Assembly (NCBI GenBank): GCA_001642945.1 | Contig: LGRT01000027.1 | Coordinates: forward strand, 1-38,246 | Length of the DNA: 38,246 nucleotides | Source: Rhodobacteraceae bacterium SB2 | Lineage (GTDB): Bacteria; Pseudomonadota; Alphaproteobacteria; Rhodobacterales; Rhodobacteraceae | Direction of reading: 5' to 3' | Part shown: positions 32,692 to 38,246 of the stretch, one piece after another | Layout: every line of letters begins with the position of its first letter | How positions within the stretch are numbered: the first letter of the stretch is position 1 | Translations under genes and position numbers: made by a program | Notes under the pieces: model-generated | Told to the model about the DNA's origin: nothing | What the model saw: the letters and a program-made list of their open reading frames with translations, nothing else | The model's database searches: none

Positions 32692-34073
32692 AGCGAAAGA
32701 AGTTTCGGCAAAGCCGAGGCCAGCGCACGGATGCCTTGCGATGTTCCCCCCTTCGTGATGCCTGCGGCGGCCTTTGGCGCCCAACCGTAAATATCGAAAT
32801 GTATGTATTTATCGGCCTCTGCAACAAAACGCCTTAAGAAAAGGGCCGCCGTAATCGAGCCTGCAAACCCGCCTGCTGGCGCATTGTTTAGATCCGCAAT
32901 GCCAGGTTCGATCATCGGCTCATAGCCCTCCCAGAACGGCAGCCGCCATAGCGGATCAAGGCTGTTTTTACCCGCCTGCATCAAGATCTCGGAAGTTGCA
33001 TCTTGGTTGGTGTAAAAGGGTGCCAGCTGCGGGCCCAGCGCCACCCGCGCGGCACCCGTCAGCGTTGCCAGTGAAACAATTAAATCCGGCTGGTCTTCAC
33101 TGGCATAGCTAAGAGCATCGCCAAGCACCAATCTTCCTTCTGCATCTGTATTGTTAATTTCAACGCTAAGCCCTTTGCGCGAGATCAAAATATCCTGCGG
33201 CCTAAAAGATGCCCCGGAAACCGCGTTTTCAACCGCCGGGATCAATACCCGCAACTGCAGGGGTAAATTTAAATCCAAAATTAACTGCGCCAAAGCCAAC
33301 GCATGGGCTGCGCCGCCCATATCCTTTTTCATCAACCCCATCGAGGATCCGAGCTTTAAGTTCAGCCCTCCTGTATCAAAGCACACGCCTTTGCCCACCA
33401 GCGTCAGTTTTGGCCCCGTCGTCCCAAAGCCAAGGTCGATTAAGCGCGGCGGGTTCGGCGAAGCCCGCCCAACTGCATGGATCATAGGGAAATTCTGATC
33501 GATCAAAGCCTCGCCGATGATCACATCCGAAGTTCCGTGATATTGCGCCGCCAGCTGACGGGCTGCCACCTCAATCTCGGCGGGCCCCATATCAGATGCG
33601 GGCGTATTGATCAGATCACGGCACAGAGCCTCAGATTTTGCCAAGCTTTCAATATGCCGCGCATCCATACCGGACGGTGCGATTAAACGGGGAAGCGCCC
33701 GTGAGGTTGAGCGATATCGGTCAAACGCGTAGCCCAAAAGCAACCAGCCTAAAACTTCATATTCAGCGTTCTCCAAAGGCAAGGGGTCAGGCAGCTTATA
33801 GACACCGCTTGGCAATTTTGCAGCGGCGGCGGCCAATATAAAGTGATTGCGCGCTCGGCTTTGCGTGTCACCCAGCCCCAAAATTGCAAGTTCTGCTTCG
33901 CCGCTCGCAGTTGGGCACAGCACGGCTTCGCCAAAGCCGCCGGTAAACCCCTGCTGGGCAATCCAGCGCTGGGCAGGCGCCGCTAGGCGCGCCACCACCT
34001 CTTTAACAGTGTCACTGTTGCATAACAGAACGGGAATAGAAGCGTGATCTTCTGATATAAACTCGAGCGTCAT
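32688..34073 (-). CDS. M17-family leucyl aminopeptidase
   Basis: This 461-aa dizinc cytosolic aminopeptidase shows VGKGVCFDTGGLNLK (226-240, with Lys228, Asp233 and catalytic Lys240), Asp251 in KKDMGGAAH, and NTDAEGRL (308-315, Asp310, Glu312, Arg314). The N-terminal regulatory domain is shorter than in PepA, so it is closer to the PepB-like group. With the NlpC/P60 gene downstream it forms a small operon for degradation of cell-wall or other peptides. Confidence 0.92.
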   Translation of the reverse strand: MTLEFISEDHASIPVLLCNSDTVKEVVARLAAPAQRWIAQQGFTGGFGEAVLCPTASGEAELAILGLGDTQSRARNHFILAAAAAKLPSGVYKLPDPLPLENAEYEVLGWLLLGYAFDRYRSTSRALPRLIAPSGMDARHIESLAKSEALCRDLINTPASDMGPAEIEVAARQLAAQYHGTSDVIIGEALIDQNFPMIHAVGRASPNPPRLIDLGFGTTGPKLTLVGKGVCFDTGGLNLKLGSSMGLMKKDMGGAAHALALAQLILDLNLPLQLRVLIPAVENAVSGASFRPQDILISRKGLSVEINNTDAEGRLVLGDALSYASEDQPDLIVSLATLTGAARVALGPQLAPFYTNQDATSEILMQAGKNSLDPLWRLPFWEGYEPMIEPGIADLNNAPAGGFAGSITAALFLRRFVAEADKYIHFDIYGWAPKAAAGITKGGTSQGIRALASALPKLLSL

Positions 34074-34290
34074 AGCGCGCGTATCCTTCGGTTTGGCGCA
34101 GAACGCGCGCTTAGTCTTTCCCGCCGCGGTCGCAATTCAAATAAGATGAAGCGGGCAGGGGTTGAAATATTTTAACACCGTCTGATATTAACAACGACCG
34201 TGGTAAAAGAACAGATATGGCAGATTGTCTTCGCCTCTGTTATCGCTGCTGCGTAGATGCGTTTATCTTTGTAAAGAAAGGCCGCCGCTT

Positions 34291-34941
34291 ATGGATTTTG
34301 TCAAACCGCTTCCCGCCTATCTCATTCAACGCTATCACGGGTGGTTCGCGACGGGCTTTTCCCAAAACCAGGCTTGGTATAAGCGATTGGCCACTGAGGG
34401 CCAGCGCCCAAGAGCCATGATAATTTCCTGTTGTGACTCGCGGGTGCATGCCACATCTATCTTTGGCGCAGAGCAAGGTGAGTTTTTTATTCATCGAAAT
34501 ATTGCAAATCTAGTGCCGCCTTATAGCCCGGATGGGTCGCAACACGGAACCAGCGCTGCCGTCGAATACGCGGTCACCGCGCTCAATGTCTCGCAATTGA
34601 TCATTCTGGGGCATTCAAATTGCGGCGGTGTAAAAGGATGCTTGGATATGTGCCGGGGCCATGCACCGCAGCTTGAAGAGAAAACCAGTTTTGTTGGGCG
34701 TTGGATGGATATTTTGCGGCCGGGATATGAGGCGATCAAAGATTATTCCTCCGAGGAAGAAATAGCTCAAGATTTGGAAAAGCAGGCGGTACTGACATCT
34801 TTGACCAATTTGATGACTTTTCCTTTTGTAGAAAAGGCGGTTCAGGATGGTTCGTTGTCCTTACACGGCTTATGGACTGATATTGGCGAGGGCAGTTTAG
34901 AAGCCTTTGATCCCGCATCACAAAAGTTTAAGCCTGTCTAA
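34291..34941 (+). CDS. Beta-class carbonic anhydrase
   Basis: This 216-aa enzyme interconverts CO2 and bicarbonate. Zinc ligands are Cys47 (CCDSR; Asp49 and Arg51 form the catalytic dyad), His108 and Cys111 (GHSNCGGVKGC). I chose the ATG at 34291 with AAAGG about ten bases upstream; the frame extends to 34225 without a good start. Divergent from the aminopeptidase. Confidence 0.92.
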   Translation: MDFVKPLPAYLIQRYHGWFATGFSQNQAWYKRLATEGQRPRAMIISCCDSRVHATSIFGAEQGEFFIHRNIANLVPPYSPDGSQHGTSAAVEYAVTALNVSQLIILGHSNCGGVKGCLDMCRGHAPQLEEKTSFVGRWMDILRPGYEAIKDYSSEEEIAQDLEKQAVLTSLTNLMTFPFVEKAVQDGSLSLHGLWTDIGEGSLEAFDPASQKFKPV

Positions 34942-35035
34942 GCTTTTTAGAATATAATTGAGCAAAAAACGCACTTCCGCGCGCGACCGCGAAGAAGGAC
35001 TTTGATCTTTTCTGCATGCCTAAGAGGCAAACGGC

Positions 35036-35215
35036 TCACGCTGCGTTATCGTTTTGCGTTTGTTTCAGCCGCAAGATCGCAATATTTGCGTTTTGAATAT
35101 CCTGCGAAAATCGACGTTTAACTTCATCACTCGTAATTTTGGGCATGGCGATTGCGCGCAGTGACTGCGCAATTAAATTATTGATCTGCTCTGTGTTCTC
35201 TTTATCAGCCGACAT
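35036..35215 (-). CDS. Small hypothetical protein, 59 aa
   Basis: The frame MSADKENTEQINNLIAQSLR continues as a charged, helical protein with no membrane segment or motif. Its ribosome site is weak. It lies convergent to the carbonic anhydrase gene and downstream of asd on the same strand, 213 bp away. Codon use looks normal, so it is plausible but unproven. Confidence 0.5.
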   Translation of the reverse strand: MSADKENTEQINNLIAQSLRAIAMPKITSDEVKRRFSQDIQNANIAILRLKQTQNDNAA

Positions 35216-35428
35216 GCACTTCGAGCCCCAAAATTCTCATACGCTATTATATAGCAAACTGCAGACGCCATCAAAGATGAACATTCGGATACGTTTTAAC
35301 TCCTTAATATGATCTCTATATGCTGATGGATCTCTTTATCAAAGTGATAATACTTAAGGACGAGGATTTTTACAAAACGCGTATTTTGCGATAATCTAAA
35401 ACTATCTAAAAGCGCGGATATTTTGGGA

Positions 35429-36451
35429 TCAGGCTTTTTGGAGCACGCGCTGGCCTAACACTTCTGCGATTTGAACGGCATTCAGGGCCGCGCCTTTGCG
35501 CAGATTGTCCGATACGCACCATAGGTTCAACCCATTCTCTAAGGTGCTATCCTGCCGGATGCGGCTGACAAATGTTGCGAAATCACCAACGCATTCTACC
35601 GGTGAGACATAACCTCCATCCTCGCGCTTATCGATCACCATCAAGCCAGGCGCTTCGCGCAGGATGTCACGGGCCTCATCCTCGTCCAAGAACTCTTCAA
35701 ATTCGATATTAATCGCTTCGGAATGCCCCACAAACACCGGAACCCGCACACATGTTGCGGTGACTTTTATTTTCGGATCAATAATCTTCTTGGTTTCGGC
35801 AACCATTTTCCATTCTTCTTTGGTGGTGCCATCTTCCATAAACACATCAATATGAGGAATGACGTTAAAGGCGATTTGTTTTGGATAGACTTTTGGGGCC
35901 ACTTCCTGGCCCGGCACATACATACCTTTGGTTTGGTTCCACAGCTCGTCAATCGCGTCTTTGCCGCTGCCCGACACTGATTGGTAGGTGCTAACCACTA
36001 CGCGCTTGATGGTGGCACGATCATGAAGCGGTTTGAGCGCAACCACCATTTGCGCGGTTGAGCAATTGGGGTTGGCGATTATATTTTTCTTAGAATATCC
36101 AAAGATTGCATCCGCGTTTACCTCCGGTACGATCAACGGGACGTCGGGATCATACCGATATAACGAGCTGTTATCGATCACAACGCAGCCGGCCTTGGCC
36201 GCGCGCGGCGCATGCAGTTTCGTGGCTTCAGAGCCCACAGCAAAAAGTGCGATATCCCAGCCAGAAAAGTCAAATTGTTCTAAATCTTTGGTTGATAAAA
36301 TCTCATCGCCAAAACTCAATTCGGTACCCAAGGAGCGTCTGCTGGCAAGCGCAACGATTTTATCAATTGGAAAATGCCGTTCTGCCAAGATATTCAGAAT
36401 TTCTCGGCCAACATTGCCCGTGGCGCCAACAACAGCAACTTTATAACCCAT
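35429..36451 (-). CDS. asd: Aspartate-semialdehyde dehydrogenase
   Basis: This 340-aa enzyme reduces aspartyl phosphate to the semialdehyde for lysine/DAP, threonine and methionine synthesis. The NADP-binding GATGNVGREIL is at 9-19, the catalytic Cys130 lies in NPNCSTAQMV, and the His of VGHSEAINIEF is the general base region. Length is normal and it is monocistronic. Confidence 0.95.
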   Translation of the reverse strand: MGYKVAVVGATGNVGREILNILAERHFPIDKIVALASRRSLGTELSFGDEILSTKDLEQFDFSGWDIALFAVGSEATKLHAPRAAKAGCVVIDNSSLYRYDPDVPLIVPEVNADAIFGYSKKNIIANPNCSTAQMVVALKPLHDRATIKRVVVSTYQSVSGSGKDAIDELWNQTKGMYVPGQEVAPKVYPKQIAFNVIPHIDVFMEDGTTKEEWKMVAETKKIIDPKIKVTATCVRVPVFVGHSEAINIEFEEFLDEDEARDILREAPGLMVIDKREDGGYVSPVECVGDFATFVSRIRQDSTLENGLNLWCVSDNLRKGAALNAVQIAEVLGQRVLQKA

Positions 36452-36643
36452 AATTTAAGCTCCTTACCCCGTCTAAACGACTTGCGATCTTAGTTAGGCG
36501 GTTTCTAACGCAACAAGTGTGGTTAGGAAAGGCGAAAGCGGCCGCTTCAAATTGAATATGGCCCCCGTCAAGAAGGCCTTTCAGCCTTTCAGCCTTGCGG
36601 CAACGCAGGCTCTGGCCGGCCCGCGCGAATTGGGAAATTATAA

Positions 36644-37627
36644 TTATTGGTTTAAATTTTTTGCGGAAGACTTAATGGCCGCATATTGGCCAGAGGGGCG
36701 ATAACACCACAGATATTCCGGTAAAATCGCCTCAAGGGATGTGGGTTCAATGTCTATATCCGAAAACCCTTTAGCGGTTTCAGAGACAATATTATCAACC
36801 GTTAAATCTTTCAGTTGATCCCGCGTTAAGATCCCGTTTTTGAAAAGCCTAAGCGTGACCGTTTCTAAAAAATCGAACCCGGCCGCCATCGGCCGCGCTA
36901 TGAAAAATGGAATATTCACCAAAAGGCGGCGACGCTCAATCACCGCTAACATACGCGTCATCAAACCCGCAAAATCAATGATCTCTGGCCCGCCTAGCTC
37001 ATAAGTCCCGGCAGGTGTTTCCCGCGTCAGCGCGATTTCAACGGCTTGGGCAATATCATCCACATAAACCGGTTGGAAGCGTGTTGCCGCTCCGGCAAAG
37101 GGCAAAATAGGCCCTGTTTGGGCCATTGAGGCAAAGCGATTGAAAAACTGATCTTCAGGTCCAAAAACAACAGAGGGCCTAAAAATATAGGCCTGTGGCA
37201 TATGTCTCAATACGGCCTCTTCGCCGGCGCGCTTGCTTTGCGCGTACTCACTTTCTGAAAGGCTTGCACTGGCCAGGGATGAGATATGCACCAAGCTTTG
37301 CACACCGTTTGCCGCCGAAAGTCTGGCAATACGCGCGGCGCCGTCTTCCTGAACTGCTTTAAAATTATTTCTTCCCAAGCGGTCAAACGTTCCGACACAG
37401 TTCACTGCGGCATCGGCGTTTTCCAAAGCGGCTGTCACGCTGCCATCGTCGCGGATATTGCAAAAAACAGGTTCGACTTGCCCGACCGCTCCGTATGATT
37501 TGACGAAGAGCGCCTCATTCGGGCGCCGCACAGCAACCCTGACGCGCCATCCTTGTTTTGCCATACGACGTGCAATATAGCGCCCGACAAACCCCGAGCC
37601 CCCAAAGATGGTTACCAATTGCGACAT
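36644..37627 (-). CDS. NAD(P)-binding SDR protein, NDUFA9-like (complex I accessory)
   Basis: This 327-aa atypical short-chain dehydrogenase has the nucleotide motif FGGSGFVGRYIARRM (8-22) and VHISSLASASLSESEYAQSK in place of a strict YxxxK site. Alphaproteobacterial proteins of this type are orthologous to mitochondrial complex I subunit NDUFA9. The ATG at 37627 has GGAGAAG upstream; the longer frame to 37732 lacks support. Confidence 0.85.
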   Translation of the reverse strand: MSQLVTIFGGSGFVGRYIARRMAKQGWRVRVAVRRPNEALFVKSYGAVGQVEPVFCNIRDDGSVTAALENADAAVNCVGTFDRLGRNNFKAVQEDGAARIARLSAANGVQSLVHISSLASASLSESEYAQSKRAGEEAVLRHMPQAYIFRPSVVFGPEDQFFNRFASMAQTGPILPFAGAATRFQPVYVDDIAQAVEIALTRETPAGTYELGGPEIIDFAGLMTRMLAVIERRRLLVNIPFFIARPMAAGFDFLETVTLRLFKNGILTRDQLKDLTVDNIVSETAKGFSDIDIEPTSLEAILPEYLWCYRPSGQYAAIKSSAKNLNQ

Positions 37628-37767
37628 AGGCTTCTCCAAAGATTGTTCTTTGCGAGGGTGAATACTCTGGCTATCGCCTCTGAGCAAGATGCAAATATGT
37701 GAGCAAACCCCGGAGAAACGCGTTGACTCCACAAATTGCTATAGCTACATGCACAAACGTGGTGTTT

Positions 37768-37854
37768 GCCCAGGTGGCGGAATTGGTAGACGCGCTAGCT
37801 TCAGGTGCTAGTGTCTGTATGGACGTGGAGGTTCGAGTCCTCTCCTGGGCACCA
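37768..37854 (+). tRNA. tRNA-Leu (CAG)
   Basis: This 87-nt class II tRNA with long variable arm has acceptor GCCCAGG paired with CCTGGGC, anticodon loop TTCAGGT (CAG), T-arm GTTCGAGTCC and encoded CCA. Its 3' end faces the integrase gene at 38027, the classical attachment arrangement for an island continuing to the right. Confidence 0.95.
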
Positions 37855-38026
37855 AAATTCTATTAGAATTTAGAATAAAATAAGCAAAAGCAGTGTGATG
37901 GATTTGCAGGGGACCACTTTTGGGACCGCTTGCAGGACCAGTTTGTCGAAACTGTTCACTAAATAGTCAGTGTTAAACCGCCGGTTTTACTTGCAACTGG
38001 GCAGCTAAGTCTCAAAGCTAACAGCT

Positions 38027-38246
38027 ATGAGTGATGATATGCCGCTTAAACTCCCACGCTATGTATTTCGCCGTGCCAATGGCAGCTTTCGATATAAACG
38101 CAACGTTCCTTTGCATCTTAGAGCCCTGATCGGGAAAGCAACGCTCTATCGCCAGCTTGGGGATAGCTACAAAGAAGCCATGCAAAACCTGCCCTTGGTA
38201 CATGCTCGAATCGAAGCACTGCTAGAAGGTGAGAAAGAGAAGTCAG
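38027..38246 (+). CDS. Phage-type integrase, N-terminal part (runs off right edge)
   Basis: Seventy-three codons are visible: MSDDMPLKLPRYVFRRANGS continues as an arm-type DNA-binding domain (FRYKRNVPLHLRALIGKATLYRQLG..SYKEA), typical of the N-terminus of tyrosine integrases. The catalytic domain lies outside the window. It starts 173 bp after tRNA-Leu. A decayed copy of the same leader and 5' end is at 26565-26805. Confidence 0.8.
   Translation, partial: MSDDMPLKLPRYVFRRANGSFRYKRNVPLHLRALIGKATLYRQLGDSYKEAMQNLPLVHARIEALLEGEKEKS

Noticed and set aside
36519-36704. Plus-strand 61-codon frame upstream of asd
   Set aside because: No ribosome site, non-ATG start, and its 3' part overlaps the NDUFA9-like gene antisense.
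1-38246. CRISPR array, toxin-antitoxin pair, restriction or other known defence system
   Set aside because: I found no spaced repeats and none of the small genes resembles a toxin, antitoxin, methylase or nuclease.

Overview
The window looks like chromosomal DNA of an alphaproteobacterium, most likely Rhodobacteraceae (Roseobacter group). The evidence is the type and arrangement of housekeeping genes at the right (M17 aminopeptidase, NlpC/P60 protein, beta-carbonic anhydrase, asd, NDUFA9-like protein), the alphaproteobacterial elongator tRNA-Met, and a C-P lyase locus of the phnGHIJKLN / phnCDEE / DUF1045 type. Only the family-level placement is inferred; no species is claimed.

Layout. (1) 1-2708 is a mobile-element module: a partial Trp-rich protein, an unknown 272-aa protein, a small clamp-loader-like AAA+ ATPase and a 188-aa tyrosine recombinase that is a bare catalytic domain. 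(2) 2719-10165 is a cassette bounded by two similar direct repeats. It holds a LysR regulator, divergent from a Ugp/Mal-type ABC importer (ATPase, two permeases, binding protein) and two metallophosphoesterases. It is probably a glycerophosphodiester or other organophosphate uptake-and-hydrolysis operon. (3) 10239-13621 is a broken module. The 3' end of a KDPGal aldolase gene (minus strand) abuts the 3' part of a second phnC (plus strand) almost base to base, followed by an intact phnE-like permease, a methyltransferase and a second, divergent phnM. (4) 13759-26132 is a complete C-P lyase pathway with its own PhnCDEE transporter, PhnF repressor, hexapeptide acetyltransferase and DUF1045 protein. 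(5) 26133-29761 is AT-rich, gene-poor DNA with several small genes, an IS3 orfA remnant and a decayed integrase remnant. (6) 29762-31541 is a phage-type integrase facing the 3' end of tRNA-Met. (7) 31855-37627 is ordinary core genome. (8) At 37768-38246, tRNA-Leu(CAG) is followed by the first 73 codons of another integrase, the edge of a second island running off the right end.

How it works together. The left 31 kb reads as a composite phosphorus-scavenging island placed at tRNA-Met. One module takes up and hydrolyses (by inference) glycerophosphodiesters. The other imports phosphonates (PhnCDE), activates them (PhnGHI with PhnL), breaks the C-P bond (PhnJ, with PhnK) and processes the ribose phosphates (PhnM, PhnN). 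Repeats, truncated genes and integrase scars at the module borders suggest stepwise assembly. The core segment between the two tRNAs is flanked on both sides by integrase-bearing islands.
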